Counted from the stretch's first letter, positions 22,921 to 36,300 are shown. The stretch is 64,000 nucleotides of DNA from Holothuria scabra (GCA_037179385.1 CM074184.1:10000001-10064000); one strand, 5' to 3'. The notes: generated by a model not told the origin, from the sequence alone. Numbers and translations are program-made.

Positions 22921-23407
22921 AACTTGCAGGACAATGTAACCTCAGGGGTCTATGTTAGTGACTTGTCAGTTTTCACATCCTTTTACTAATTCCCAAAGTG
23001 TACAACGCAGAGACTGTGTGCAAGGGGGTAAGTTCGGGGTTTACAGCCTTTCAGAGTTCGTTGTACTGTATCAGCTGTTGTTAAATTCCTGAATAACAGC
23101 ATCCTGTCCACATAAGCGCACTGATCATAACACCCGCGCGTATACACGAGAACATTCAATCTGCTACGCGGCGAGGACGTTCCTGTGGAACGCGAGTAGG
23201 GCCCGTTCATGCGAAACTGACGAAATGTGGGTTAATTTGTTGCATGAAAAACGAATTATGTATGAGAAATATCTCACAATTTCTTATTGTAACCAATTTT
23301 GAGAAATTTCTGTAAGAATAGGAAAATTCATCAAATTTCCCCAAATAATTTTCCGGCTGGGGGACTTGCCCCCCCGCCCCCCGTCCCCCCCCCCCAGTAC
23401 GCCACTG
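22921..23407 (+). mobile_element. Right-end fragment of the hAT-type family seen at 59603-61563
   Basis: Sequence from TAACCTCAGGGGTCTA to the terminal GTACGCCACTG parallels about 61155-61563, including GTGACTTGTCAGTTTTCACA, ATTCAATCTGCTACGCGG and CATGAAAAACGAATTATG. It ends at a poly-C stretch and CCACTG like the intact copy. No matching left terminus or target duplication was found. Confidence 0.65.
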
Positions 23408-25054
23408 TCCTCGACAAATTGTCGGAAAGTGTTAGTTGCTTTTTAGTGTCTCTCCATAATTGACCCTTATCGTCAGATTGTAGTGTAGAAAGAAAACTTT
23501 GGTAAACTGCCTCTAAGATTGCAAGAAATTGTACTTTTCAGTCTCTATTTATACTAAAAATCCATACTTTCAAGGATAAATTTTGAAGCTTTTATCTTAA
23601 ACACACTTTGCCCAATATATTTTCTACTTTCAAATTTCACCAAGAGGGGGGGGCGGGGGGAGGGGGTGCAAGCGGGGTGCAAGTCGCTTGACTGGGGACC
23701 TCTCGCCTCTGTCCACACTTTGATTATGCCACTTGCTGGGCCGTTCAAATTATTTTGGAACGCTTTTGCAACTTGAATTCGAAGATGGATTTTTATATAA
23801 ACAATTACAAGAAATATTCTCGTTTCATTAAAAGTTACCTCACAGTAGTAAATTCGAAGGGCAGACGGAATGGCATTATTGTAAAATCCCTAGAACCTTG
23901 CGTATCGTAATGTGTGAATTTTGACTGGGGAGCTAGGGGCGTCGAAAGGTAAGGGCCGCGGAATATGACCCCATGCTTTAGAAGGGGAGATTTTTTGAAA
24001 GCGAACAGGATACTTATCGTTTATCCATTTCTCTCAGACCTCGAATAACAGCAGAGGGGATACATGGGTGATCTTTAGCTTGGAACACCTCGGTCAAAAC
24101 ATCAAATCAGAGGATAGAGGAACCATTTAATTACGTTACTGAGATACCTTGTCAGTGGTAGAGTGGGGTAAGATTGAAAAATTTTCATGAGGAGGTCCAT
24201 GCTAAGCGGAGCACCGTTACCGGATGGCACGAAGCATGCTTTGGAAATTTTGGGACGAATTCCCTCTCAGAATGCATAAAATGACACCTCGTACGCCTTT
24301 AAGTTGCACCTACAGGTATTAAATGTCCTGTTAAAAGATAACTATCACAGTCATTCACACATACGAGAACGTCCCGCGAGATCAAATGTTTTGCTTTTAT
24401 ACTTATTTACAGCAACAGTAAAAGACACATACTGAGTTCTACAACCTCTTGTGGCAATAGGACTTTGACCTGCAATTTCATCCTTTCAATACTTTGCACA
24501 ATTAAAATCATGAAAAAGTAATATACGTGTGGTCATGTGACTTGTTATCCCCCTATCTTACAATACCATGGGATTTGAAATAATTATTGCCACTACATTT
24601 TAAGAAATAAAATATTAACTGACGTGTTAAGATCCTGAGTGGGCGTGGCTTGCAAGCAATGTGACACATTGGGTAACCAGGGAGTTGCTAGCAATTCCCT
24701 GTAGTAACTAAGCCATACCTAACTCAGTGTCCACTTTACCGGCGTAGCAAGCTGTACGGCATATTCCTTGTTCGGTCACGTCCCTGTTGGGAGCTGAGAA
24801 GGCAGAGTCCGCTCCACTGGGTAGTGCCCACGAAGTGCAAAATAGTTTTCTTTCCATTTTAGTGAGAATAAAGGCAGTATGGTAGGCTGGATTTTTCTAA
24901 GGATGCTTTTACACTAGATGAGGATCTGATCGCCTGCGCGGGGTCTGATACAGTGCTCGAAATCAAATTTGTAGTGAAAATCAAGGGTGTGTCTAGACCT
25001 TTCTTCATAGGGGGCCAAAACTGATGCTAGGGAGCGAAACAACCGAGCCCCAGC
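23408..25054. other. Intergenic, mixed element remnants
   Basis: It contains a G-rich tract at 23645-23680 and one degenerate copy of the shared hAT core (CTAAGCGGAGCACCG near 24202). No gene is supported. Confidence 0.35.
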
Positions 25055-26268
25055 CAGTGGCGGCGGAACCATAAAAATTTAGGGGGGGGGGGCAATCAGT
25101 GAACAAGATGGAATGGTTGGACTCGTGGAACGAACCCTATGTGCGCGTAGCGCACATCACGAGCGCGAAGCGCGAAGTTCCACTTGCGTGGGTCCAGGGC
25201 CCGCCTAGGGGCCTGGAAGCTCTGAGATTCTACAAGCTCTCTCGTGCAATCTAAGCCATTTTTGGAACATTTTACGGTGAATTTAATGAACAAAAATGTG
25301 CGAAATATTTGCGTTCACAGATAGCCAATAGGCTATTTCTTGGACATCAACAGTTGCGTTGTTATGTTTGTAACTTTGGTTTTGTTAAAATCATTTTTCA
25401 AATCCAAAGGAAGAGAGGCGCAGGTACCTAACTACTCTAAAATCAGTTGCCCCCTGTACTCGCCCTTGGTTTGGTACTGCACCTGTAAGTTTGTTTTGAT
25501 TTTGTATTTTAATTGAAGGTCTATTTCTTGAAATTCTTGTACTTTCACCGGGATTCATTTCAACCTTCAATCTGGTGTAAATTCATTAACACCAGAATCA
25601 GTCTGAATCTGCCTATGCAGACCTATCTGATCAGGATGAATCCGAACTTCTGAACAATGTGTAGGCTACCTCGGTATAATATCGAGGTAGCTTACTCTTC
25701 CAAAGTTCCAACCGGACGGTCATGTACGTACGCACACGTCATGAGAACGGAGCTATACCATTCGGCGATTTTCCCATAGATGATACGTTTCGCTCATTTT
25801 TGGCGGATTCCGGATTCCAATCTGTTAAAATAACTAGGTTTGTGGTTGAGGTTCTTGGCAATCACATTTCAAAGTTAGGTCGCATGTTTCTGTAGGTTTC
25901 GACTGTTTGTGACCTTTTATTGCAATAGCATAGTCTAGAATCTAGATCGTTGTTTGTTTTGAGGTTGCCAGATTCTTGTAATGATTTGTAGCCAAATACT
26001 AGGTCACAGGCATAGAGCATGGTCGCAAGGGACCGTGACAAGAATCAGCCAAACAATGGCAGAACAATGGCTAAGTCAATTTCGGCTGCTCTGTTCGGTG
26101 GTGGGTTAACTATAGTCTCAACTTTGAATTGGTTCAAAGCTCCCAAGTTTCTTTTACTTCTTCTCTGATTTTTTGGGGGGACGTCCCCTCGCTAAGAATT
26201 TTTGGAAGGGACGTCCCCTCGCTAAGAAATTTAGGGGGGCGTGTCCCCCCCCGCTTCCGCCGCCAGTG
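25055..26268. mobile_element. Probable hAT-type element
   Basis: It starts CAGTGGCGGCGGAACC and ends GCTTCCGCCGCCAGTG, imperfect inverted repeats. The flanks GCCCCAGC (25047-25054) and GCGCCAGC (26269-26276) match at 7 of 8. G and C runs next to the ends are typical of this group in the window. The boundaries are less certain than in elements with exact duplications. Confidence 0.55.
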
Positions 26269-26276
26269 GCGCCAGC

Positions 26277-26986
26277 GGACTGGGCGCGAGGGGGTTTTCG
26301 TGAAGCTCTTTACTTTTTTAATGTGAAAAAACGTGATTTGGTGCATAATTTTTACGATAGTTTGTATGCTTAAGGAGACCCATTATTATGTAAATTATGA
26401 ACTATTTTCTTAGAATAACCGCATTGAAATCAAATCTGTACCTATTGCTGGCAAGTGATTGGATTTGCGTTGAGCGCAAGAAATTTTTGTCCAAAATGCC
26501 TCCCCGATCGCTGGAAAAGGCACCTCCCAGGCCTGTTCACGTGTACAAGTGGGGAAACACCATTATCCTGCTCTGTAGGAAACACTAGCAGTATTGTAAA
26601 AATAGACTTAAAAATACAAAAAATATGCCAATGGGGCGCTGCGCCTTCGAACCTCACCCCCGGCTACGCATTTGCCTCACTATACCCTCCATGATATCTA
26701 CATCGTTATTTTTTTTATTTTTTATTCTCCCTCAGTTTCCATGGAAGGAGAAAAACATTTAAAAGATACATCCCGAGGCTAGTGCTCAGGAACTTCCTTT
26801 GGGTATGTGAACTGACGAAGTTTGAAATAATGAATACCGGTACAGGACAGAGCATGGCAGCAAGCCCACCATCTACGCGGAGCGCCGCGATAAGTTGGCT
26901 AGTAGCGTAAACCAAAGTCTAAGTAAAAAATGCTTTTCAGATCGCTGGATTTAGCTGTTTAAATTGGGCTTTGCGCCTTTATTTTT
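26277..26986. other. Intergenic, nothing recognised
   Basis: No gene or defined repeat. Short overlapping frames on both strands have no recognisable content. Confidence 0.35.
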
Positions 26987-26989
26987 TAA

Positions 26990-27310
26990 CAGTCTGGTTT
27001 AACTAGCTGCATCCACGGTCTCTTTTCTAGTTGCAATTTAGATTGTTTCCCAATACCATGATGCTTATGCGGAACACCATGCACAGCAGCATGTAGGCTC
27101 CGTTTTGAAGTCTTTGTATAACGCAACCAGGAATCGAACCCCGGCCTCCCGACTGTTAGTCGGATGCTCTTTTTTCTCTCTTTTACTGGGAGGTGAGTCC
27201 ACTGGCTCACCCATTGTTCGATCACAAAGTGAGTTATCTGGCTCACTCATTAAAAATAATATTTACAATAAATATGTCGGATGCTCTAACCACGTAAGTC
27301 GGTCCTTGGC
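26990..27310 (-). mobile_element. tRNA-derived SINE split by a small retroposon
   Basis: Read on the minus strand, box A lies in ACGTGGTTAGAGCATCCGAC, followed by an anticodon-like arm (loop CTAACAG) and box B GGGGTTCGATTCC, then the tail AAAGACTTCAAAACGG and TGGTGTTCCGCATAAGC shared with the 17405 copy. A 105-bp insert at 27171-27275 interrupts the head and is flanked by an exact 12-bp repeat. Confidence 0.75.
27171..27275 (-). mobile_element. Small retroposon with 12-bp target duplication
   Basis: The 105-bp insert is flanked by GTCGGATGCTCT at 27159-27170 and again at 27276-27287. On the minus strand it ends in the A-rich tail CCCAGTAAAAGAGAGAAAAA. The same tail region, TTGGGAGGCGAGCCCACTGG on the plus strand, recurs at about 29805-29866. 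Poly-A-like end plus long target duplication indicates retroposition. Confidence 0.7.
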
Positions 27311-27531
27311 ACTTCCCATGCCTTACAAGTTGTATCTAAACATTTCCAATTTTGAAATATCATGCTCTGCAAAATGAGTCTTGTCGACATATAATAAAAG
27401 AGACATGTATTTTTTCATACATGTATTGTATTTTCAACTCGAAAACTTTGGTATAGCAAAGATGATTACGTACTTTTCACCAATCATTGTAGATTCAGCA
27501 GGAAAACCAATTACCATAATAGCAGAACATT

Positions 27532-28420
27532 CAGTGACGGATACAGTATTTGCCAGAAGGGGGGGGGGGGAGCAGGTCAGTTCAGGCGGAAAGGATAACT
27601 ATGGGGGGGGGGTCCGACAGGGGGCCAGCATTTCAAGGCCCCGACAGAGGCATTGAGTTAGTCCCGGTGGGATGACTTAACAGATTTTGTGGCTTTCTTT
27701 TCAACAAATACTTAAAAATCTTGATTTTATTTGAAGACAAAAGTTAAAATTTTTGAAAGAAATTTGGCTTTTGTAAGGACTATTATAAAGTTGGGGTGTT
27801 TTTTTTTTGAAGAAACTGTCCTTCATATGGGCAAAATTCAAAAACGTTATATAAGCGACAGCTGAAAATATTTCGGGGTTACGCATTTAATCGTACTAAG
27901 GCTTCTGCACGAGACTAGAAGGTTGCCAGAAAAGGTTTTTCCTCTTTAAGGAAGACTTGAAAATTATTTCACTGGAGAAATTTCGGAATTTAATGGAAGA
28001 AATTTTTTTCTGGTACTACAGTTAATTTGAAATATTTTGGTATTAAGTTATATGCCTTTCAAGAGCAAAATTGGAAATTTTAGCCACTTTTAACAATTTG
28101 AAGCTTGGAGAAAACTTGTAATTTTATGTCAGATTTATGGGTTTATGGAAGAATCTAATCTTCTTATAAGAAAAATCAAGTAGGGGGTGATCGTTAGTTT
28201 TGTTGGGGTTACTGAATATCTTCATGCAGATTAATGCCCTTGGACCATATTGGGAAATTCTCCCATGGCTTCCCATATATATTTGAAGTTTTATATTTAG
28301 TATATTGACATAGACGTTCGGGGGCGTTTCAGTTTGTGAGTGGGCAGAATTCTCTGTTTGTCCAAAAATGTAATTCTGCCCGAACGCCATGGCCCTCCGC
28401 CCCCGTTGGCGTCACCCCTG
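27532..28420. mobile_element. TIR element with CACCCCTG end, related to the one at 63050
   Basis: The right end TTGGCGTCACCCCTG is complementary to CAGGGGTGGCGCCA, which starts the copy at 63050. The interiors share GCCAGCATTTCAAGGCCCCG and GTTAGTCCCGGTGGGA. The left edge here is uncertain (CAGTGACGGATACAG at 27532 is a guess) and no target duplication is seen. Confidence 0.5.
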
Positions 28421-28724
28421 ATTCAATGGCAATGGTACATTTTACCTGTTAATTTTCTGACCAGTTTGAAATTTGCTCATTTTTATTGTTGAAATGAAAA
28501 TTTTATTGCAAACGAAAGCTCAAAATAACGACTGCTTACAGATTTTACTTACAAGTCTGGAAAATGCCATTTTCCATTGTCTAAGGGGTTGCCATTTTTC
28601 AATTTTTGTACGTTCCGCGTCAGTCATGGTGGCGCTCCGCTTAGATAGTGTCATTTTTTCCGGCTCCACTAATTGAACACTGTCGTCTCAGATCCTCCGA
28701 ATGAAAAGTCTGGTTACGCCACTG
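28421..28724 (-). mobile_element. Fragment of the hAT-type family seen at 51546-52612
   Basis: The right end CTGGTTACGCCACTG at 28710-28724 equals the end of the intact copy. The shared core (GGCGCTCCGCTTAGATAGTG at about 28630) is present. The left part is missing or rearranged. Confidence 0.5.
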
Positions 28725-30226
28725 ACATCTCTGATTTTTTAACACTAACATTGTAAACGTTGAACGCAGAGGACTGATGACCCCTTCTCCCTGTTTCACT
28801 CCTCTTTATATTCTATATTAGACAACCCATTATTTTTGCATTGAACATGTTCCTTTTATTAGTACCTTAATGTGGGAATAGATAACCTAGGAAAAGCAAT
28901 GATAATGAGTCGATCAAAATAACCAATGCACTTGGCCCCTCCTCCGCAAGGTAAATTCATAATCTTGCATGTAATTCCGGTTATCAAGGTAGACTAAATA
29001 TCAAGTGGTGATTTGTAGTTTCGCGACACCTACGATAAATCCTGAGTACCACCTTACCTTTTACACTGAGATGCAGCAGATACCACTCGTGTAGAAGGAA
29101 TTAACGGTGCGCCTATCCCAAATCAATGTAATTCCCTCAGTTACGGTGTTTTCAAGAAGGAAGGGGCAGAATTAGGGACACCGTCAAGGCTCAAAATATC
29201 CCCAGTCTCTGGTTTGTTCGACATCTGTTAGTTTAATCATTGAAACATGGCCGTACGGGACTCTTTCTCTCCAGGACCTGTGACTTTTCTCACGATTCCA
29301 GTTCCCAAACCAGAGCATTTTCTCTGCTCGACTGAGGCACTGAAGTCTGCCCGATTCAGCAAGGTTTGGCCCAATTGGGTAGAGCTACAGCCCCAATTAG
29401 GCAAAACCTTGGAGGGGATGTTGTAAAGTGAATTATGACAATGGTAATTTTTTATATTCTAAGGGCAAGAAATCCCCTTGGCTAAGGTCTTGTCCATCAC
29501 ATTTTCATTTTATTTCATTTCATGTTATTCTTTTAGACGGAAATGATAAATAACATGGATGTAAAAAAAAATGTGAACTAACAAGAAAATAGTTGCTGGC
29601 TTTAAAAATGGCTTAAAACAAGACCAATTGGCAAGGAAACAAAAACGAAAGAAAAAAGCAGTAGAAAAAGCACAACAGGCAGTACCAAATTTTTACATTG
29701 CCTGCAAGGCGTACTTCGCTATTGTTCAACCCGTCGCTTTCTTTTGGCATTACAATAAGGGTAGGCGACCTGCGAGTAGGCCTTTGGTTTCTGTGTTTTT
29801 TTCTCTCTCTCTTTTATTGGGAGGCGAGCCCACTGGTTCATCCATTGTTCGTTTCTATGTTATTTCTTTGCAGTACTTCTTGAAATATTTTCCCTTTTTT
29901 ATGCAGATAATATGGAAATCTGAAAGCAAATGTGTGGCACGTCATAAGATACAAAGTTCCCTGCTATTGTGATGACATTGTTGGACGAGAGATGTGAATA
30001 ATTACATGACATCACTATTACTGAATCCGAATGGCGGGAAATTAAAAGTTAATGCTATTGTACTTGACCATGAAGCCATAGTCTAGCGTCTTTTTGCACC
30101 TGTAACCTGAATTTTTCGATCACTTCTCGATAAGACTTGCATCAGATAAAACGTATAGTGCCGTTTCTGCATATCGTGAGGTTCTAAAACAATTAAAGAG
30201 AGATTGCGTTTCCCGAGTCCATCTTG
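28725..30226. other. Intergenic upstream of the candidate gene
   Basis: A strong imperfect hairpin lies at 29360-29411 (18 of 20 pairs, 11-nt loop). A retroposon tail copy lies at 29805-29866. GGCGGGAAA at 30033-30041 matches the E2F consensus about 190 bp before the candidate start codon. In-frame TAA at 30194 precedes that ATG. No other gene is seen. Confidence 0.35.
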
Positions 30227-30373
30227 ATGACTTTTTCAGTGGTGTTTTTGGTTGACTACGTTCTTTCCTTACTTTCAGCAATGTTTTTAGCTTTCATCGT
30301 TGCACAGATTTATTTATCTTACCAGCTTGGCCCTGGTCGTGAACAGCGGGGAGATGATTCAGCTCAAGCGGAG
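30227..30373 (+). CDS. Candidate gene exon 1, signal peptide or anchor
   Basis: 49 codons from the first ATG after an in-frame TAA at 30194, ending GAG|GTAAGT in phase 0. Residues 1-33 are strongly hydrophobic (MTFSVVFLVDYVLSLLSAMF then LAFIVAQIYLSY), followed by a polar stretch GREQRGDDSAQAE. A second in-frame ATG at 30281 follows ACTTTCAGCA, which also looks like a splice acceptor, so a shorter 31-residue start is possible. The following intron of 3.9 kb holds two TIR elements and a perfect hairpin. Confidence 0.55.
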
Positions 30374-33300
30374 GTAAGTTCTCTACTTTAATGTCACAGT
30401 TTCAGTCTCAGTTGGTAAGCTTCAAAGTAAACTCGTAACCATGGAAGCCGAGGGGAAGAACGCCATTCAAAATTTTACGGTCTCATTTCATTGACGCAAC
30501 TTAGTTTACCTGACCCCCCCCCCCCATACAAAAGTGCATATTTCACAATAAAATCTAACTTGCCTCTTTCGGTGCGTTTTCTGTGAACTAAAGTTATGGA
30601 AACGACTGTTTGGGGAGAGCAGGGGTCTCCCCCTCCCGTTTGAGAATTTTGTGAAGTACCCTCACGTGCAACCTAGCGGAAAATTTTGTATCATTTGACG
30701 TCAACCGCTTTGTTCCATTACAAAATAATATTTTTAGAATTCGATTGTGGGCCAGAGTGACGTAACAGGGACATTACAGTTTTATAAAAGACCTGTCTGC
30801 TAGAATTATTAAAAATCCCTCAATTTCGTTGAGTTTCAAAATTGTTTGAGTATGTTCCACTGGGAATCTTCATTGTTACAGACCCAAACTAAATGTACGG
30901 TCTTCTCTCTTTTAATTCTTTCATATTTTCCCTCTTAGTCTCACAGATGATCTGTATAAATATTTGCACAATTAGTGTAAGCAAGAGTGAAGTGTGAAAA
31001 TAAGTAGTATTTGAGATTTAAACCTTCAAGGGACGTGAAGTGGCAACTAACATTTTTGGTTTTGTTGCTTTTGAAAAATATTATTTAACTTTCTTTTAGG
31101 TGGAGTGCATCTGTATTTGGTTTTGCCATCATGAACCTACATTGTGCGTTTCGGTTGATGACGCAACCACACAATAACGCCGTTAGCAATTTTTTCATAT
31201 GCCTAGTTGGGGTGATTGTGCAATCTGTTTTTTCTAATTTGGTGCTTAGCTATACGAAGGGGCCTGGCAGGTAAAACCTCGTGATCCAAGTTTGAAAAGC
31301 AAAAATGCTAATGCCAAAATATTATCACTCTCTCGTTTGTGTCACAAATATTGCATCATTTCACATTTGTAGACTTGGAAAAATTATATAGCCTAAACGT
31401 TTTCCTTAAGTACATAAGGAGGCCCCATAAGTTGCCATGCAATCCACCCCCCTCCCAAAAAAAGAGCAGACCCACCAATACCTAACTAGCCCAGAAAGAT
31501 CAGATTCTATCACAGTCATGGAAAAACTTCGTCAGTGTTTACCTCAAAGCGGTACACTGATGTGGGGTTAACAACCCGCTCAGGCAGGCTATTGCACTCA
31601 TTAACAAACGTGTTAAAGCATGGAAGCACTACCCTCCCTCCTTATCTCATGCGTAGCAAAAGAAAAGACTTATTAAGGCAAAGAAAAGACTTATTAAAGG
31701 CATATTTTCATCATCCCAAACAGTTCCAATTCTCTCAACCTACTTACTTCTAGCCCCTCCCACATTTATCTAAAACTCATCTTTATCCAGACACAATCTT
31801 AGTTTATTGTTTCATGGCTTGTCCCAGTGGCCATACAAGTCCATAATGTGTAATCAAGACACTCCCAGTGCCCGTGCTGTGTAATTTAGCTATGATGCAT
31901 TGTTTGAATGTGATGCCAGTCAAAGAGCTGTAGCAATTGAGAGTTGATATATGTATTCTGAAACTGTAGTTTGGGGTGACGAATGACTGCCTTTAAGCTT
32001 TTTACCAAGGCTTCTATGCAAGGCTGACGTCTGTGGTTGCTGCATGCCATTATAACCGTGACGGCCGGTGTATTCAACAATAACCTGTCAGTGTTTAACC
32101 ATAAACCAGAATACAGGATTCTAAATAACCATTCAGTAGAGATGGTAGAAACCAGAGCCGTATACGGCCACAATTGGAAAACAGGGCGTGGCCGGTTCGA
32201 CTTGCACCAATTGGTTGGAAACTGGGCTGTAAACACTTTTTATCTAGCTAACTGTGAAGCTCTGGTAGAATTAGAGATCTATTGCCGTATCCCGCCCTTC
32301 CAATACATTGGGTGCACTGTTCTAACACACAAGTGTTACGGTTTGTATTGTGGGTGCAGTATAACAAAAGTACATGCACTCTGCTTTTACATGTATGCAA
32401 CCGAAAATCCGGGTAACAAAGGTCAACCGTTGGATACTTTATTTCCTCGCCTAGCATTACATTGTTGAAGGTTTGAATTCACAAAATTTTTAGATGTAGT
32501 GATATCCTCCAGTTAGGTAAAGGAAACGAGGAAAGTGTGCAACATTCCTTATTACGATATCTGGTCATTTACCGGTGGTCTTTCAAGACCCAACCTTAGG
32601 CATAACGTTAAGCCTTTACTGAAACGTACAGGACTGTGTGTTCGTTACATGGCCTAGGCTCATTCCTCTCTCTAGGCCATGTAACGAACACACAGCCTTT
32701 TCGGAGGTTACTCTAGGCCTTGCTAGGCTGGTAGGCTTAGGTTCTGGCCTAATCTAGGTTTAACGTTAGTTTAACACTTTAGGACATGCCACATGTGGCA
32801 TCGCCTACGCAATGTTCTGTAGGCATGTGATTTATCCAAAAAACATAAACGAGGGATTTGTTACTGCTAAACCTCAAGTTCAAATAGGCTAATGTTGGAT
32901 GATGTCCTAACCTTGACTAAAGTTATGAGGTTCAGGGGACAGAAGTTTGGTTCAAAACCCCTGTAACTGATGCAATTTGAAGGGTTAACAAGGCCATTTA
33001 TTCATTTAAGTTCAAACTTTCGTGAAAAGTGTTCCTTTTTGGGTAAGATATTGACAATTTTCAAATCCCGGCCCCCTTTCCCCCTCTGGCAAAAACACTG
33101 GTGGGCTATACTATATAGCCTTAAAGAGCCAAACATCTCACCCCAAACTGCAATTTTGGTACAGGGGTACTGAAATTCTCAGCTGGCTCAGCTATCTTTG
33201 ATTGGCAGCTAATTCAAACATGCAGAGTACCAAAGCTTATACCACATAGCATAAACAGTACTGAGAGTGTTTTGATTACATACTCACCTTGAAGCAATAA

Positions 33301-36300
33301 ACTGAAACTGTATCTGGATGAGGATGAATTTCAGGCAGTTGTGGGAGGGACTTCAGTAAGAACGTTAGGAGAATTGGTACTGTTTGGGGTGAGAGAACTG
33401 AGCCTTTAAGGAATATGACAAAGTAAAATGGGCCATACATGCTGTACCCAACTGATCTAACTATAAGCTTAAGACAGCCTAGGCCTATCTTAAAGAGCAA
33501 GAGCAGTCAGCCCAACTTGAGTTAGTTTAGTATAGACTGTACTGTTTTAACATGATTGGCTTTTGAGAGTCATGTGATAACATCCTTTCTCTTCAAATTG
33601 AAATTTACGAGAGTAAGTGTTTTAACTTTTCTTGAATATACAACATTAAACTTATCAAATAGTATGGAAGATACTTTGAAGAAAAATAAGAAAATGGTGA
33701 AGTTTAGCTGTTGCTTCAAAATAGATTTAGGTAGGTGCTCCTGACTTTTAAGACAACCTAGCAGTCAATTAGTATAATTACATAGGCTAGGCTTACAGAC
33801 TAAGAAATTCACAACTACTTCCCAAATGAAATTTGTGCACCTAGACTGAGCAAAGGCTTAACCAATACCTTTCAAAAGTTGCACTGCAGATCTTCTGCAT
33901 GGTTTGCATTTGCACATTCAAATTTCACATTTGAGGAGAAAAAAATATTGTCACATGGCTTGCCAGAGTCCTATCCTACTTTTAAGTTTGGGTGACTTAA
34001 TTTCCTGTTAAACATTGAACTGTTATCATTTGCAAATTTATATGTTTGCAAATATCACAAACGAGAATTTGGGTAAACACCTTCAATATTTCTATCCAAG
34101 ACAAGACCTCCTCCTCTACATGAAGGCCAATCACAACTTGAGACTGAAATGCGTGATCATTGTTTGTTAAAGTAGTTAGAAATTCTGATTGTGTATTCAC
34201 ATTAAAACATAAAACAATGAAGTATTCATTTAAAATGTTTCAGTCAGTGTATCCAAAAATCTAATGGAATTTCAATTTTCTTTGCAGCAAAGAGAGGAAA
34301 CATGTGCTGTACCAGAAGGGACGAATGTGGTAGAATTTGAGAGGACAGAGCTTACCAGCACAGCTGATCTTGGCTTGGTTCTCCGTCAGGAGAAAGTAAG
34401 GTGGGTATTTGTTTAGTTTTACAGGTCTCATCAGTTCAACAATTGATGGAGCAGGCTTTTCTAATATCAGTGGCTACTCAGTAGCATAAATGTAATGATT
34501 TCTTTCAAGGTTTGCTAGTTTATTTGAATTTGGCATCCCTGCTGATAATGAAAACCTTTTGTGATAAACACAGCTTAAATGGAAACAAAACTTGGTCAAA
34601 GGCACACTTCATTCTGTATGATTATATCCTTTAACTCCTTTGGGAGAAATAAGAAAGTAGGTGGGGAGGTGGCATTCTCACTTTTATTCCCTTCAGTGCT
34701 AATGCTGTAAATCAAAGCAACTGCAAGCACAACAAAAAAAGAATTATGGCATTTGAACATTGTAAAATCCTCAGAATAATTCAAGGGCATTTGAGATGAA
34801 CAAAGCCCATAGATCTGGAGATAAAAGAGATTTTGGTTATTTTGGTTATTTGGTTATTTGGGAAAGATTTCTTATGGAAAACCATTAAACCATTAAAAAA
34901 TAGTTTTTTTCATTAAAAATAGAAAGTAGGGTTTCTAGTGTGTTGGCACACCCTCTCCTCAAAAAAGAGGGGGCATGTTCCACCCCCATCCCTCTCTGAA
35001 ATGATGGGTACCCATCGTATTAACTAATGTTGTCTCAAGTGTTCATGCTTTTTTAATGGAGGGATGAAAATGAACATGTTACATTCATAGCCTCTTAATC
35101 AGTATAGGTACAGGAAATGTTTGTCCACCAAGCAGGCTGTTAACTCACATGTCCTAGATGTCTGACATTGTGTATGCTTGGCTACTTACCTAAAAACAGG
35201 GTACTGGTATCAAAGTGAGTTTTAGGTGGCAAAACATTTTTCATGATTCTTCAGTCCTTTATGCTGCTTCTCACTGTCTGCAGTACTGTGCACTGTACAG
35301 AACGATATCAAAGACTATTTTGTGAGCGATCAGTACAGATTTGGTTATTTTCTCATTTCTCACATGAAAGTGTTTGTTAGACTTATATCTTGTGGATCCA
35401 TCTCAAATTCATTTGTAGATTCCTTTCCTCACACTTGACTCTGCTAGAAAGCACAGAAATTAAAGTGTTACTGCAAATATGAAGAGAGGAGAGAGATGCT
35501 CAATCAAAAGGAATTCGACAAAAAGTCGACCCATTTGGTTTCGATCTAATATTAATGTCTCCAACTTGTCATTATGACTTGTTTAGTCAATTATCTTTAA
35601 ATGGCAAGAACAATCTCTCCCCAAACTTATTTTGAAATGACAGCTGAGAATCTCACAATTTATTCTTATTTCTCTTCAATGTATCTTCATAATGTTTTAG
35701 GACTTCATTTTTGCATATTTATTAGGGAAACTAGGCAGTAACTCCTGGAAATTAAATCAGTAGAGTAGAGCAATAGCTGATTTGATTTCAATTACTGAAA
35801 GGCTGACATTAACCAAACTAGCTGAAAGACTATAATTTATAAACAGCTTACAATTTGTGGTGAAAATTGGTCAAAATCTGCAACCATGCTTTGAATCAGT
35901 AGAGGTCTTACCAATTAACCTATCTTATATATGTGCCACCTTATGTACCCCATTGTTGTTGATCAATGGTAATTATGTTTGATATATCACTATATGTACC
36001 ACTGGGCATATGCCAGAAGTTAATACATATTATTCATTCCTTTTTGCATTTTGTTTTACAGTTACCATACTCCCAAAGTGGACAAGGCTCTCATGGCTAT
36101 CTACCAGGATGAATGCAGAGTTGGTGTTCCCACAAAGGCCGCCTTTGAGCCACAAGACGATTCAAGGTGTCATACCAACTGCACCTTTGTAGGAGCTGAT
36201 TGGTTTTCTTGTAGAAAAGTGGGTATTTTTTTTCTCTTTCTGGTTTGAAAGCATGTGTTGTTGTTGTGTTGGTGCTGATGGTAAATGATTGTGGTGGTTG

